A stretch of 64,000 bases of DNA from Mesorhizobium_L sp035547755 (GCA_035547755.1 DASZUG010000077.1:33440-97439); one strand, 5' to 3'. Counted from the first letter of the stretch, positions 36,928 to 46,999 are shown. Program-made: numbers and translations. The notes: generated by a model not told the origin, from the sequence alone.

Positions 36928-37317
36928 ATGAGTGGAAATGCCTCTGAAATAGTCGCTGCCTTCCTGCGCGCCTTCATGTCCGGCGACATAGAGACGGCGA
37001 GACGACAGGTGGCGGAGGATTTTTCCTTTGTTGCCCCTATGCACGCCGGCAGCGGCGGCAAGCAGGCATATTTCGCCGGAGCAGCAGCAAAGGCAAAATG
37101 CATCAGCATGTTCCGTATACTGCATCAATGGCAGGATGGCGGAGACGTTTCCACGCTCTATGAGATCGACGTCAAAGGGCCGGTCGGGACGGCTACCCTG
37201 CCCATGCACGAATGGCATACCGTTCGCGAGGGGAAGATCGTAAGGACGCACATGATCTTCGACACGAACGCAAAGGCGGTCCACTTGATGCGCGAAGCGC
37301 TGGCACATTCGCACTGA
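36928..37317 (+). CDS. NTF2-like (SnoaL-type) small protein
   Basis: A 129-residue protein with the NTF2/SnoaL cone fold: A-F-L-R-A-F-M-S-G-D-I-E near the start, then F-S-F-V-A-P, and a C-terminal W-H-T-V-R-E-G-K-I-V-R-T pattern. Such proteins act as small enzymes or ligand-binding proteins; the substrate is unknown. GGAAGG seven bases before the ATG supports 36928 over the longer frame from 36772, which overlaps rnd. It lies between rnd and the convergent ppx. Confidence 0.8.
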   Translation: MSGNASEIVAAFLRAFMSGDIETARRQVAEDFSFVAPMHAGSGGKQAYFAGAAAKAKCISMFRILHQWQDGGDVSTLYEIDVKGPVGTATLPMHEWHTVREGKIVRTHMIFDTNAKAVHLMREALAHSH

Positions 37318-37347
37318 AAGCTGGCTGCAACCCTTTGGGGCTCGGTC

Positions 37348-38862
37348 CTACTCGCTCACTGCGAATTCCATCGGCTGCCCGACAAGCTTCGACAGTTGCG
37401 CAAGCCGGCCGATCGGGCGCTCGCCGATCAGGTCCTCATGGGAGGCGGGAATGGTCAGCACCAGTCTTCCTTCGGCTTCCCGCTTCCATTTCATCCGCGG
37501 CATGAGACCGGGCATGGAAGCGGTGAAGAGATAGACGACGCGCAGCAATGCGCCGAGGAGCCTCGCGCGCTCCAGGAGATGCGGTCCCGCCAGCGCCTTT
37601 ATCTCCGGCGCGGCGGCGTCCTCGAAGATGCCCTCGTGCCGGTAGAGATTGGCGAGCGCGATGAAGGCGCGGCCGGGATGGTCGATGCCGATGAAAGCGC
37701 CATGCGCTATGATATTGAGCGATTGGCCGCCGCGATATTCGGGATGCGCGCGCCAGGATGTGTCCGCCATCAGGCATGCCGCTTGCCTGTAGCGCGCCTC
37801 GTCTTCCGTTTCCTCAATGCCGAAGGCCGAAAATGCATAACCGGTCCATTCCGCCAGTTCGCGCGCGTGGGTCAGGGAACGAGCGCGCAACGTCGCATAT
37901 TCGTCCGCGGCGGTGATCAGCGGGTCGAGCTGCTGCTCCTCCGGTGAAAGAAGCGCGTAAAGGAAGCCTTCGCGGACGCCGAGCGCGGACACCACGATCC
38001 GCGACGGATGCATGATCTTGATGATCTCCCTCAGCACGACAGCGCCATAGGGAAGGAGCGCGCGGCGGCTCTTCGAGATCCGCTCAATACCGTTCATCTT
38101 GTCCAGATTGCCGCGCGCCACCTTCTTGAGGAAATCCGCGGAACCGGCGACCGGAATCTCGTAATTGTGCATCACGGCGAGCGGATAGTTGGTCGCCTGC
38201 ATATGAAGCCGCGCCAGGTTCCGCCATGTGCCGCCGACGCAGTAGAAGGTGCGGCCTTCGGCTTCGGCCAGAAGCCTCGCGCGGGAGAGTTGTGTGGCGG
38301 CGATGCGGCCCGCGGTAACGGTCGAATTCATCGCCATGTCCTGCAAACGGAGTCCGCCGAGCGGCAGCGTGATGCCGTCTCCGACCGCCTCCCGGCTGAC
38401 ATCGATCAGTTCGAGGCTGCCGCCGCCCAGATCTCCGACAATTCCATCAGCATGATGGAAGCCGGAGATGATGCCGAGCGCGGAATAATGCGCTTCCTCG
38501 CGACCGCTCAAAACGCGGATTTCCGTGCCGAGGATATCTTCGGCCTGGTGGATGAAATCCATCCCGTTTTCCGCCTCGCGCGCCGCGGCGGTGGCGATGA
38601 CGTGGAGCGTGTCCGCGCCCGCCTGCACCGAAAGGGCACGGAAGCGCCGCAATTCCTCCACCGCGCGCTTCACCGCATCGGGGTCGAGTTTTCCCGTCGA
38701 GACGATGCCGCGCCCGAGTCCCGCCAGCATCTTCTCGTTGAAGAGCACCGTCGGCGAGCGCGCCACGCCTTCATAGACGACGAGACGGATCGAGTTCGAT
38801 CCGATATCGATAACGGAAAGAGGCCTCCGGTCCTGCAGCCGCCCCTGTGAATCGGCGATCAT
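37348..38862 (-). CDS. ppx: Exopolyphosphatase / guanosine pentaphosphate phosphohydrolase
   Basis: A 504-residue Ppx/GppA enzyme, releasing phosphate from polyphosphate and hydrolysing pppGpp in some members. The actin-like ATPase fold is seen from V-I-D-I-G-S-N-S-I-R near residue 18 and G-D-L-G-G-G-S-L-E near 142. A C-terminal HD-like helical domain follows (about 320-504). It overlaps the end of ppk by four bases on the same strand, so synthesis and breakdown of polyphosphate are encoded together. Confidence 0.96.
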   Translation of the reverse strand: MIADSQGRLQDRRPLSVIDIGSNSIRLVVYEGVARSPTVLFNEKMLAGLGRGIVSTGKLDPDAVKRAVEELRRFRALSVQAGADTLHVIATAAAREAENGMDFIHQAEDILGTEIRVLSGREEAHYSALGIISGFHHADGIVGDLGGGSLELIDVSREAVGDGITLPLGGLRLQDMAMNSTVTAGRIAATQLSRARLLAEAEGRTFYCVGGTWRNLARLHMQATNYPLAVMHNYEIPVAGSADFLKKVARGNLDKMNGIERISKSRRALLPYGAVVLREIIKIMHPSRIVVSALGVREGFLYALLSPEEQQLDPLITAADEYATLRARSLTHARELAEWTGYAFSAFGIEETEDEARYRQAACLMADTSWRAHPEYRGGQSLNIIAHGAFIGIDHPGRAFIALANLYRHEGIFEDAAAPEIKALAGPHLLERARLLGALLRVVYLFTASMPGLMPRMKWKREAEGRLVLTIPASHEDLIGERPIGRLAQLSKLVGQPMEFAVSE

Positions 38863-41069
38863 TCGGCTGCTGCGGCCTGTGCCTTCTTGCGCCTCTTATA
38901 GCGCGCCATACGCTTTGGCGCGTGGGATTTAAGCGCCACCCCTCGGCCCGACAGGCTTGGATTCGTCATGAAATATTCCTGGGCGTTGAAGGGGTCTTCT
39001 CCCTCTTCCGGCGGCAAGCGTCGGGAGGTCCCGTCAGCCAATACTTCGAAACTCTGCTGGTTGTCCATGATGTTTCCAAGCATGATCTGCCCGAGCACCT
39101 GCTCGTGCACAGTCGGGTTGGTGATCGGCACCAGCGTCTCGACGCGCCTGTCGAGATTGCGCGGCATCATGTCTGCCGATCCGATATAGACGATTGCATC
39201 GTCGGACGGCAGGCCGTGACCGTTGCCGAAGCAGTAGATGCGGCTGTGCTCCAGGAAGCGCCCGACGATCGACTTGACGCGGATATTCTCCGAAAGGCCG
39301 GGTACCTGCGGCCTCAGGCAGCAGATGCCGCGGACGACAAGATCGATCTCGACGCCGGCCCGGCCTGCTTCGTAAAGCGCGTCGATGATGACCGGATCGA
39401 CGAGCGAATTCATCTTCATCCAGATCTGCGCCGGCCGGCCGGCCTTCAGGTGTTCTATCTCGTCGTGAATGTGATTGAGAATGCGCGTCCTCAGCGTGAA
39501 GGGTGAAACGGCGATCACCATTTCCTTGGTCGGCTCGGCATAGCCGGTGATGAAATTGAAGATCTGCGCCACGTCGCGGGCTATATCCGGATCGGAGGTG
39601 AAAAAGGAAAGGTCGGTATAGATGCGCGCCGTCACCGGATGATAATTGCCGGTGCCGAGATGGACATAATTCCTGAGGCGATTGTCCTCGCGCCGCACGA
39701 CCAGCGACATCTTCGCATGCGTCTTCAATTCGACGAAGCCGAAGACGACCTGCACGCCGGCGCGTTCGAGATCGCGCGCCCAGCGTATGTTTGCCTCCTC
39801 ATCGAAACGCGCCTTCAGTTCCACGAGCGCGGTGACGGATTTGCCCAGTTCGGCGGCGTCGACCAGCGCACGCACGATCGGGCTGTCGTTGGAGGTGCGG
39901 TAAAGCGTCTGCTTGATGGCGACGACATCGGGGTCGACCGCCGCCTGGCGCAGGAACTGCACCACCACGTCGAAGGATTCGTAGGGGTGATGGACGATGA
40001 TGTCCTTCTCGCGGATCGCCGCGAAGCAGTCGCCGCCGTGGTCGCGGATGCGCTCGGGAAAACGCGGATTGTAGGGCATGAATTTGAGATCGTCGCGCGG
40101 CAGGCTGACGATCTCCGATATCTGGTTGACCGCGAGCGGCCCCGGCAGGACGCTGATGCGGCCCGGAAGGACGCCGAGTTCCGTGGCGACGAATTCCCGA
40201 AGCGGCTCGGGCATCTGGCTGTCGAATTCGATACGGATCACCGAGCCGCGGCGCCGGCGCTTCAGCGCCGTCTCGAAGAAGCGGACCAGATCCTCCGCCT
40301 CTTCCTCGACCTCGATATCGGAATCGCGGATGATCCTGAATGTGCCGGACCCTCTCACCTCATAGCCCGGAAAGAGCTTTTCGATGAAAAGGGCGACCAC
40401 GTCCTCCAGCGTTATGAATCGAACCGTATCGCCCCGATCTGGCAGACGGATGAAGCGGCGGAGCGCCACCGGCAAACGCAACAGCGCGGTCATCACTTCG
40501 CCGTCGCTCAAATGCCGGAGCGTCAATGCAACGGAAAAGCCGAGATTGGGGATGAACGGAAAGGGGTGCGCTGGATCGATCGACAACGGCGTCAGCACCG
40601 GGAAGATCGCTTCCATGAAATGGTTTTCCAGCCATTCCCGGTCGTCCGCCGACAGAGCCTCGGCGGAAATGATCTCGATCCTCTCCAGTCGCATCAACTG
40701 GCGCAGTTTCGACAGGCTCGCCTGCTGGTCGTTCTGCAATCGGCCGACCTCGAGCAGAATCTGGTCGAGTTGCTGGTCTGGTGTACGGCCGTCCGGGCTC
40801 TTGGTGACGATCCCCTGCCGGACCTGGCCGGCAAGGCCGGCGACACGGACCATGAAGAATTCGTCGAGATTTGTGGCGGAGATGGACAGGAACCGCACCC
40901 GCTCCAGAAGCGGATGGTTTGGATTCTGCGATTCCTCCAGAACGCGCCGGTTGAATTGCAACCAGGAGAACTCGCGATTGACGAAGCGGTCGGGATCGCC
41001 CGACGCCGCTTCGCCCCGCGCCATGGGCTCGGTTGCGAATTCCTTCTGAACCGGCTTCAACTCCGTCAT
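38859..41069 (-). CDS. ppk1: Polyphosphate kinase 1
   Basis: A 736-residue enzyme that makes polyphosphate from ATP. The N-terminal domain begins N-R-E-F-S-W-L-Q-F-N-R near residue 31. The phospho-histidine is in K-T-H-A-K-M near 450, and a second His in C-F-G-N-G-H near 605; the two C-terminal PLD-like domains form the tunnel. The C-terminal tail is very basic (K-R-R-K-K). Its stop overlaps the ppx start. Confidence 0.97.
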   Translation of the reverse strand: MTELKPVQKEFATEPMARGEAASGDPDRFVNREFSWLQFNRRVLEESQNPNHPLLERVRFLSISATNLDEFFMVRVAGLAGQVRQGIVTKSPDGRTPDQQLDQILLEVGRLQNDQQASLSKLRQLMRLERIEIISAEALSADDREWLENHFMEAIFPVLTPLSIDPAHPFPFIPNLGFSVALTLRHLSDGEVMTALLRLPVALRRFIRLPDRGDTVRFITLEDVVALFIEKLFPGYEVRGSGTFRIIRDSDIEVEEEAEDLVRFFETALKRRRRGSVIRIEFDSQMPEPLREFVATELGVLPGRISVLPGPLAVNQISEIVSLPRDDLKFMPYNPRFPERIRDHGGDCFAAIREKDIIVHHPYESFDVVVQFLRQAAVDPDVVAIKQTLYRTSNDSPIVRALVDAAELGKSVTALVELKARFDEEANIRWARDLERAGVQVVFGFVELKTHAKMSLVVRREDNRLRNYVHLGTGNYHPVTARIYTDLSFFTSDPDIARDVAQIFNFITGYAEPTKEMVIAVSPFTLRTRILNHIHDEIEHLKAGRPAQIWMKMNSLVDPVIIDALYEAGRAGVEIDLVVRGICCLRPQVPGLSENIRVKSIVGRFLEHSRIYCFGNGHGLPSDDAIVYIGSADMMPRNLDRRVETLVPITNPTVHEQVLGQIMLGNIMDNQQSFEVLADGTSRRLPPEEGEDPFNAQEYFMTNPSLSGRGVALKSHAPKRMARYKRRKKAQAAAAE

Positions 41070-41224
41070 TTACCCACCCGTTCTTGTACAGAACCATTAT
41101 TTCCTGTCCTGACAGGCTTTTGCGACAGTTTCATATCTTATCTTGCATCCTGCCGTCTTATGATACAAACGCAAGCGCGAGATTATCGCGTTGACGGACT
41201 GCACGCCCCTACAGGAGACATTCG

Positions 41225-41470
41225 ATGGCCGGCCATTCGATCCCGCATTTCCAGAACGATGCCGGCCATCCGGTCATCGCCATCGGCGTCCGGGAGTTCA
41301 TGTGCGTGGGCGCCAATCCGCCTTTCGACCATCCGCATGTCTATCTCGACATGGGTGACGATTCGGAGAAGGTCTGTTCCTATTGCTCGACGCTCTATCG
41401 CTATGATCCGTCCCTTCATGCCGACGAAACCCAACCGGCGGGCTGCCTCTATGTCGAGCGGGCTGCATAA
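41225..41470 (+). CDS. zf-CHCC zinc-finger protein (NDUFS6 homologue)
   Basis: An 81-residue protein of the zf-CHCC family. Cys is in E-F-M-C-V-G near residue 26, His in P-H-V-Y near 39, and the pair in C-S-Y-C near 50-53, as in mitochondrial complex I subunit NDUFS6, which binds zinc at the same motif. A bacterial homologue is expected at the complex I peripheral arm, but no nuo genes are nearby. The gene is divergent from ppk and stands alone, and is followed 54 bases later by an FAD monooxygenase. Confidence 0.85.
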   Translation: MAGHSIPHFQNDAGHPVIAIGVREFMCVGANPPFDHPHVYLDMGDDSEKVCSYCSTLYRYDPSLHADETQPAGCLYVERAA

Positions 41471-41524
41471 GGCCCCGGCCAGGCGCCTCGCCCGAACAAG
41501 AATTCAGCCGATCCCGGCACTTGG

Positions 41525-42736
41525 ATGAAAAAGACGTCAGGCCGGGTCCTCATCGCCGGCGCCGGCATAGCCGGTTTGACGGTCGCGCTTGCCTTCGCGA
41601 ACGAAGGCTTCGAGACGACGATCATCGAGCGGGCGGAGCGCCTGAACGAGGTCGGGGCCGGCCTTCAGCTTTCTCCCAACGCAACCCGTATCCTCGCCCG
41701 ACTAGGCGTGCTGGACCGGCTGTCGCCGGTTTCCACCCATCCGCGATCCGTGGCGCTTCGCGATGCCGTCAGTCTCGCGCTGCTGGCGGAAGTTCCTCTT
41801 GGGATAGGGGCGGAAGAGCGATGGAAAGCCCCCTATCTCGTCCTCCATCGCGCCGATTTGCAGGCGTCGCTCCTTGCCACGGTCAAAGAGCGGCCGAATA
41901 TCCACCTTGAGCTCGGCGCAACGCTGCGGCATGTCGCGTTCAACGATGACGGAACTGCGGCCAGCATTGAGTCGGCGGGGAAAATCGAAGAATCACATTG
42001 CGATCTGCTGATCGGAGCAGATGGCGTCTGGTCCACGGCGCGGACCTTCGTGGCCGGAGCGGCGCGCAACCGGCCGTCGGGAAAGATGGCCTGGCGGGCG
42101 ACGCTCAAAAGCGGCGATGGCCTTGCGCCGTCGGTGCTCGAACTCTTTTCCGGCAGCAGCGTCATGGCTTTCCTGCATCCTGCCGCCCATCTGATCGCCT
42201 ATCCGGTAAAGGCGGGCTCTGAGATAAATCTCGCGGTGTTGATGAAGGGAAATGTAACCGCGGGCTCCTGGTCGACTCAGCCCGATACCCGCCCGCTCGC
42301 TAAAGCAATGGCGAAATGGGCGCCGCCGCTCGCCTCGCTGCCCGAGAAAGCCGGGCCATGGACAGCCTGGCCGATCCATGCCGTCGATCCGTCCGGACGC
42401 TGGACAGACGGCAGGGGCATCACGCTGATCGGCGACGCCGCGCATGCGATGACGCCGTTTGCGGCGCAGGGCGCGGCGATGGCGATCGAGGATGCGGCTG
42501 TGCTCGCTTCTCTGGTCGCGGCAACACCGGAGAACCTGTCGCACGCGCTCGCCCGCTATGAAGAGCTTCGCCGGCCGCGCATCCAACGTGTAAGCCGTCG
42601 CGGCGCCTTCAACCATTTCGCCTGGCACGCGGCAGGACCGATCGCGCTCGCCCGCAATCTCGTCCTGAAAACCCGCCCGCCCCAAAAGCTCGCCGCCGAT
42701 CTCGACTGGCTTTACGGTTGGAGCGCAGAAATCTGA
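41525..42736 (+). CDS. FAD-dependent monooxygenase (salicylate hydroxylase/UbiH type)
   Basis: A 403-residue class A flavoprotein hydroxylase. The FAD-binding G-A-G-I-A-G-L is near residue 11; the D-G motif appears as L-I-G-A-D-G-V-W-S near 161-169, and the second FAD/NAD motif as L-I-G-D-A-A-H-A-M-T-P near 302. It should hydroxylate an aromatic compound with NAD(P)H and O2. The substrate is not predictable. It ends just before aapP on the opposite strand. Confidence 0.9.
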   Translation: MKKTSGRVLIAGAGIAGLTVALAFANEGFETTIIERAERLNEVGAGLQLSPNATRILARLGVLDRLSPVSTHPRSVALRDAVSLALLAEVPLGIGAEERWKAPYLVLHRADLQASLLATVKERPNIHLELGATLRHVAFNDDGTAASIESAGKIEESHCDLLIGADGVWSTARTFVAGAARNRPSGKMAWRATLKSGDGLAPSVLELFSGSSVMAFLHPAAHLIAYPVKAGSEINLAVLMKGNVTAGSWSTQPDTRPLAKAMAKWAPPLASLPEKAGPWTAWPIHAVDPSGRWTDGRGITLIGDAAHAMTPFAAQGAAMAIEDAAVLASLVAATPENLSHALARYEELRRPRIQRVSRRGAFNHFAWHAAGPIALARNLVLKTRPPQKLAADLDWLYGWSAEI

Positions 42737-42742
42737 ATTTGG

Positions 42743-43546
42743 TCAGTGCAGAATCTGGCTCAGGAAGAGCTTCGTACGCTCGTGCCGCGGATGGTCGAAA
42801 AATTCCGCCGGGGTGTTCTGCTCGACGATCTGGCCCTGGTCCATGAAGATGACGCGGTTGGCGACCATGCGGGCGAAGCCCATCTCGTGGGTGACGCACA
42901 GCATGGTCATCCCCTCCTCCGCCAGGCTCACCATCGTTTCCAGCACCTCCTTGATCATCTCAGGGTCGAGCGCCGATGTCGGCTCGTCGAAGAGCATGAT
43001 CTTCGGGTTCATGCATAAGGAGCGTGCAATCGCCACGCGCTGCTGCTGGCCGCCCGACAATTGGCCGGGATATTTATGGGCTTGCTCCGGAATCTTCACA
43101 CGAGTGAGGAAGTGCATGGCGGTTTCCTCCGCCTGCCTTTTCGGGATTTTGCGCACCCAGATTGGCGCCAGCGTGCAGTTTTCCAGGATGGTGAGATGCG
43201 GGAAGAGGTTGAAGTGCTGGAAGACCATGCCGACCTCGCGACGCACCTCGTCAATCCTCTTCAGATCGTCCGTCAGTTCGATGCCGTCAACGACGATCCG
43301 GCCCTTCTGGTGCTCCTCCAGCCGGTTGATGCAGCGGATCAGGGTCGATTTCCCCGACCCCGACGGCCCGCAGATAACGATGCGCTCGCCGCGCATGACC
43401 GTGAGGTTGATGTCCTTCAGGACATGAAAATCGTCATACCATTTGTGCAGGCCGGCAATGTCGATCGCCACGTCGGTATCCGACACATGCATGCGGTCCG
43501 CACGGACGCGAAGTTCATCGGCTTTGACGGCGTTTTCTGTCGCCAT
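42743..43546 (-). CDS. aapP: General L-amino-acid ABC transporter ATP-binding protein
   Basis: A 267-residue ABC ATPase. Walker A is G-P-S-G-S-G-K-S-T near 60, the signature L-S-G-G-Q-Q-Q-R near 160 and Walker B I-M-L-F-D-E-P near 182. It powers the AapJQMP permease, which imports a wide range of L-amino acids. Start at 43546: GGAGA precedes the ATG and an upstream open stretch is non-coding. It is the last gene of the operon aapJ-aapQ-aapM-aapP. Confidence 0.97.
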   Translation of the reverse strand: MATENAVKADELRVRADRMHVSDTDVAIDIAGLHKWYDDFHVLKDINLTVMRGERIVICGPSGSGKSTLIRCINRLEEHQKGRIVVDGIELTDDLKRIDEVRREVGMVFQHFNLFPHLTILENCTLAPIWVRKIPKRQAEETAMHFLTRVKIPEQAHKYPGQLSGGQQQRVAIARSLCMNPKIMLFDEPTSALDPEMIKEVLETMVSLAEEGMTMLCVTHEMGFARMVANRVIFMDQGQIVEQNTPAEFFDHPRHERTKLFLSQILH

Positions 43547-43571
43547 TCTCCATTCCCTTATTGATGGGCCC

Positions 43572-44729
43572 TTATCGCTTGCGGTCTCTGTCGAGCCGGC
43601 GTTCGATGAATTGCGAATAGCGTGACATCGCAAAACAGAAGCACCAATAGACGAAGCCGGCGAAAACAAGTCCCGAGAGGGGTGTTTGGGGGCTCGCCCA
43701 GTTCGAATCGGAAAAATTCTGCGTTACGATGCCAAGCAGATCGAACATGCCGATGATATAGACGAGCGTCGTGTCCTTGAAGAGACCGATAAACTCGTTG
43801 ACGATGCCTGGGATGATAAGCTTCACCGCCTGCGGCAGGACGATCAGCCCCATCTTCTGCCAGTAGGAAAGGCCGAGCGAATCCGCGCCATCATATTGGC
43901 CTCTCGGTATGGCCTGAAGGCCGCCACGGATCACTTCCGCCATATAGGCGCCGGCAAAGATCGACACGCCGACCAGCGCGCGCAAAAGCTTGTCGAAGGT
44001 CGTTCCGGGCGGCAGGAAAAGCGGCAGCATGACGCTCGCCATGAACAGCACCGTAACCAGCGGCACGCCACGGACTATCTCGATAAAGGCCACGCACACG
44101 CCTTTCACGATGGGCAGCCGTGAGCGCCGGCCGAGCGCCAGCAATATGCCCATCGGGAATGACGCCACGATGCCGACGAAGGAAAGGATGAGCGTCACCA
44201 TCAGCCCGCCCCAGAGCGGCGTTTCCACATGCGTCAGGCCGAACCGGCCTCCCAGCAGCAGGAAGAAGGAAATGACGGGGTAGAAGACAAAAAACAGAAG
44301 CGCGTTCAATCCCTTGCGCGGCACTCTTGGGATCAGCAGCGGAGCGAGAAGGACGATAAACAGTGCTCCGACCAGATCGACGCGCCAGCGTTCCCCGACC
44401 GGATAGCGGCCATAGAGAAATTGCTGAAACTTCTGGCCGACGAATGCCCAGCATGCGCCCGACCAGCCGTCCGGATGGATCCCGCCTTGCGCTTTGGTGG
44501 CGCAGAAGGTCCGATCGGTTCCCGTCCATTGCGCATGGAGGAAGAGCCAATCCGCCAGCGGCGGCACGATCAGGACGACCAGCGCGACACCCAAGAGGGT
44601 GAGGATCGTATCCCCGATCGAAGCGAAGAGGTTTTTCCTGATCCAGCCGATGAACCCCTGTCCGCTCCTCGGCGGAGCCTCGGCGACGGCCATTTCGGCG
44701 CGGACGAAAGTCAGGTCGTGTTCCTGCAT
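43572..44729 (-). CDS. aapM: General L-amino-acid ABC transporter permease
   Basis: A 385-residue membrane protein of the HisMQ permease type. The family EAA-like loop is seen near 273-290 (G-Q-Y-D-G-A-D-S-L-G-L) and is preceded by the conserved helix with R-G-V-P-L-V-T-V near 222. The N-terminal extension (about 1-120) contains extra membrane segments and W-S-G-A-C-W, as in other Aap/Bra-type permeases. It pairs with AapQ to form the channel of the AapJQMP transporter. The gene begins five bases after the aapQ stop. Confidence 0.95.
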   Translation of the reverse strand: MQEHDLTFVRAEMAVAEAPPRSGQGFIGWIRKNLFASIGDTILTLLGVALVVLIVPPLADWLFLHAQWTGTDRTFCATKAQGGIHPDGWSGACWAFVGQKFQQFLYGRYPVGERWRVDLVGALFIVLLAPLLIPRVPRKGLNALLFFVFYPVISFFLLLGGRFGLTHVETPLWGGLMVTLILSFVGIVASFPMGILLALGRRSRLPIVKGVCVAFIEIVRGVPLVTVLFMASVMLPLFLPPGTTFDKLLRALVGVSIFAGAYMAEVIRGGLQAIPRGQYDGADSLGLSYWQKMGLIVLPQAVKLIIPGIVNEFIGLFKDTTLVYIIGMFDLLGIVTQNFSDSNWASPQTPLSGLVFAGFVYWCFCFAMSRYSQFIERRLDRDRKR

Positions 44730-44733
44730 CGCC

Positions 44734-45906
44734 CTATTTATCCTTCAGCGCCGTTCTGGCGTTGAACCAGTTCATCAATACGGAAACGGCGAGGCTGATG
44801 CCGAGATAGACGACCATCCAGATCGCCACGATCTCCACCGCCTGGCCCGTCTGGTTCAGGATCGTTCCGCCGATCGCGACGAGGTCGGCATAGCCGATCG
44901 CCACCGCGAGGGAAGTGTTCTTCGTCAAATTTAGGTACTGGCTGGTCAGCGGCGGAACGATGATCCTGAGCGCCTGTGGCACGATCACCAGGCGCAGGGT
45001 CGGACCAGGCGTCAATCCGAGGGAATAGGCCGCCTCCGTCTGCCCCTTGTCGACGCCGAGAATGCCGGCGCGGACGATTTCTGCGATGAAGGCCGCCGTA
45101 TAGAAGGAAAGCGCGAGGTAGAGCGACAGGAATTCCGGCTTCACCTGGATGCCGCCGGTAAGATTGAAGATCGATGCTTTCGGGACGTCGAAGGAAAGCG
45201 GGAAACCTGTCAGTGCGAATGCGGCAAGCGGGAGACCGACGATGAGGGCGATGGAGGCCCACAATACCGGAAACCTTCTGCCCGTCGCCATCTGCCGCTG
45301 TCTCGCCCAGCGCGCCACTATGAAAGCGAGCAGAACGCCCGCCAGAAGGCCTGCGCCGGCAAGCCATGCCCCCTCGCCCCATATCGGCGCGGGCATGTAG
45401 AAGCCGCGGCTGTTCAGATACATGTCGAAGGGAAGCCGGATGCTGTTCCTCGGCGAGGGCAGCACCGACAGGACGCCGAGATACCAGAAGAAGATGACCA
45501 GCAGCGGTGGGATGTTGCGGAAAATCTCGATATAGATCGTGCAAATCTGGCGCACCAGCCAGTTGCGCGCCAGCCGCCCGATCCCGACCAGAAAGCCGAC
45601 AATCGTCGCCGTAACGATGCCCGTCACCGCGACCAGCAGCGTGTTCAGCAGACCGACCAGCAGCGCGCGCGCCATCGTCGAGTCGGAGGAATAGGGAATG
45701 AGCGCATCGCTCACATCGAAGCCGGCGCGGCCGTTCAGGAAGCCGAATCCGGAGGCGATATGCGCGCGCCGGAGATTGGCGATCGTGTTGTCCGCGATCC
45801 ACCAAACAAACGCCGCCAGGGCGAAGAACAACACTGCCTGGAAAAAGATTCCGCGTATCTTCGGATCGTAGAAGACCGATGCCCGGCCGTTCTGCTGAGA
45901 CGCCAT
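44734..45906 (-). CDS. aapQ: General L-amino-acid ABC transporter permease
   Basis: A 390-residue HisMQ-type permease. It has the P-P-L-L-V-I-F-F motif near 142 after a first membrane block, then a C-terminal block with the EAA-type loop K-G-Q-T-E-A-A-Y-S-L-G-L near 296. It is paired with AapM. GGAGGATAGCC before the ATG at 45906 decides the start over the frame opening at 45930. It lies between aapJ and aapM on the minus strand. Confidence 0.95.
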   Translation of the reverse strand: MASQQNGRASVFYDPKIRGIFFQAVLFFALAAFVWWIADNTIANLRRAHIASGFGFLNGRAGFDVSDALIPYSSDSTMARALLVGLLNTLLVAVTGIVTATIVGFLVGIGRLARNWLVRQICTIYIEIFRNIPPLLVIFFWYLGVLSVLPSPRNSIRLPFDMYLNSRGFYMPAPIWGEGAWLAGAGLLAGVLLAFIVARWARQRQMATGRRFPVLWASIALIVGLPLAAFALTGFPLSFDVPKASIFNLTGGIQVKPEFLSLYLALSFYTAAFIAEIVRAGILGVDKGQTEAAYSLGLTPGPTLRLVIVPQALRIIVPPLTSQYLNLTKNTSLAVAIGYADLVAIGGTILNQTGQAVEIVAIWMVVYLGISLAVSVLMNWFNARTALKDK

Positions 45907-45967
45907 GGCTATCCTCCGTCGGGAAGACACAGGAACGAAGCCAGCAATTCCGCCTCGTTCCCTTTCC

Positions 45968-46999
45968 TCAGCGGATCGGCGGCGCGTAGAGGATGCCGCC
46001 CTTGCTCCAGAGCTGGTTCAGGCCGCGCTTGATCTTGAGCGGGCTGCCCTGGCCGAGATTGCGCTCGAAGGATTCGCCATAGTTCCCGACGGCCTTGACG
46101 ATATTGACGACCCAATCCTCGCCGATGCCGAGATCCCGGCCGTAATGCGAATTCGGATCTTGACCGAGCACGCGCCTGATTTTGGGATTTTCCGACTTTT
46201 TCATCTGGTCGACATTCGACTGCGTGATGCCGAGTTCCTCGCTGATGATCATCGCATTGAGCGTCCACTTGACGAGGTCGAACCATTGGTCGTCGCCCTG
46301 CCGCACAACGGGGCCGAGCGGCTCCTTCGAGATGATCTCGGGCAGCACGACGTGATCGTCAGGGTTCTTCAGCGTGAGCCGGATCGCATAGAGGCCCGAC
46401 TGATCGGTGGTGTAGACGTCGCAGCGGCCCGAATCATAGGCAGCGTTCGCCTCCACGAACTTCTCGAAAACCACCGGGTTGTACTGCATGTGATGAGACT
46501 TGAAATAATCGGCGAGGTTGAGTTCCGTCGTCGTTCCCGTCTGGACGCAGATAGACGCGCCGGAGAGTTGCAGCGCGGAATTGACGCCGGGCAGCTTCTT
46601 CGCGTTGATCATGAAGCCCTGGCCGTCATAATAATTCACGCCGGCGAAATTGAGCCCGAGTTCCGTGTCGCGTGTCTCGGTCCATGACGTGTTGCGGACC
46701 AGAAGATCGATTTCGCCCGACTGCAGCGCAGTGAACCGCTCCTTGGCGCCGAGAGGCGTGAATTTCACCTTGCTTCCATCGCCGAAAATAGCGGCGGCGA
46801 CAGCGCGGCACAGATCGACATCGAATCCCTTCCAGTTGCCCTTATCGTCGGGGGCGGCAAAACCTGCCAGGCCCGTATTGACCCCGCATTGCACGTAGCC
46901 CTTCTTCTTCACATCCGACAGGGTCGAAGCCGAGGCGGCCGCCATCATCAGCGCCAGCGCGACGGCTCCGAGAACAGCCGTCCAGATTGCTTTGTGCAT
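45968..46999 (-). CDS. aapJ: General L-amino-acid ABC transporter substrate-binding protein
   Basis: A 343-residue periplasmic binding protein. Residues 1-25 form a signal peptide ending A-A-S-A-S. The mature part begins T-L-S-D-V-K-K-K-G-Y-V-Q-C-G-V-N, followed by the G-F-D-V-D-L-C-R motif near 58 and W-T-E-T-R-D near 106, features of the family 3 solute-binding fold. It is first in aapJQMP. The start at 46999 is given by the signal peptide and by AAGGGG about a dozen bases upstream. Confidence 0.96.
   Translation of the reverse strand: MHKAIWTAVLGAVALALMMAAASASTLSDVKKKGYVQCGVNTGLAGFAAPDDKGNWKGFDVDLCRAVAAAIFGDGSKVKFTPLGAKERFTALQSGEIDLLVRNTSWTETRDTELGLNFAGVNYYDGQGFMINAKKLPGVNSALQLSGASICVQTGTTTELNLADYFKSHHMQYNPVVFEKFVEANAAYDSGRCDVYTTDQSGLYAIRLTLKNPDDHVVLPEIISKEPLGPVVRQGDDQWFDLVKWTLNAMIISEELGITQSNVDQMKKSENPKIRRVLGQDPNSHYGRDLGIGEDWVVNIVKAVGNYGESFERNLGQGSPLKIKRGLNQLWSKGGILYAPPIR

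Noticed and set aside
39639..41528. 629-codon open frame on the plus strand
   Set aside because: It is antisense to ppk1 and runs through the zinc-finger gene. No motif is present and there is no plausible start signal.
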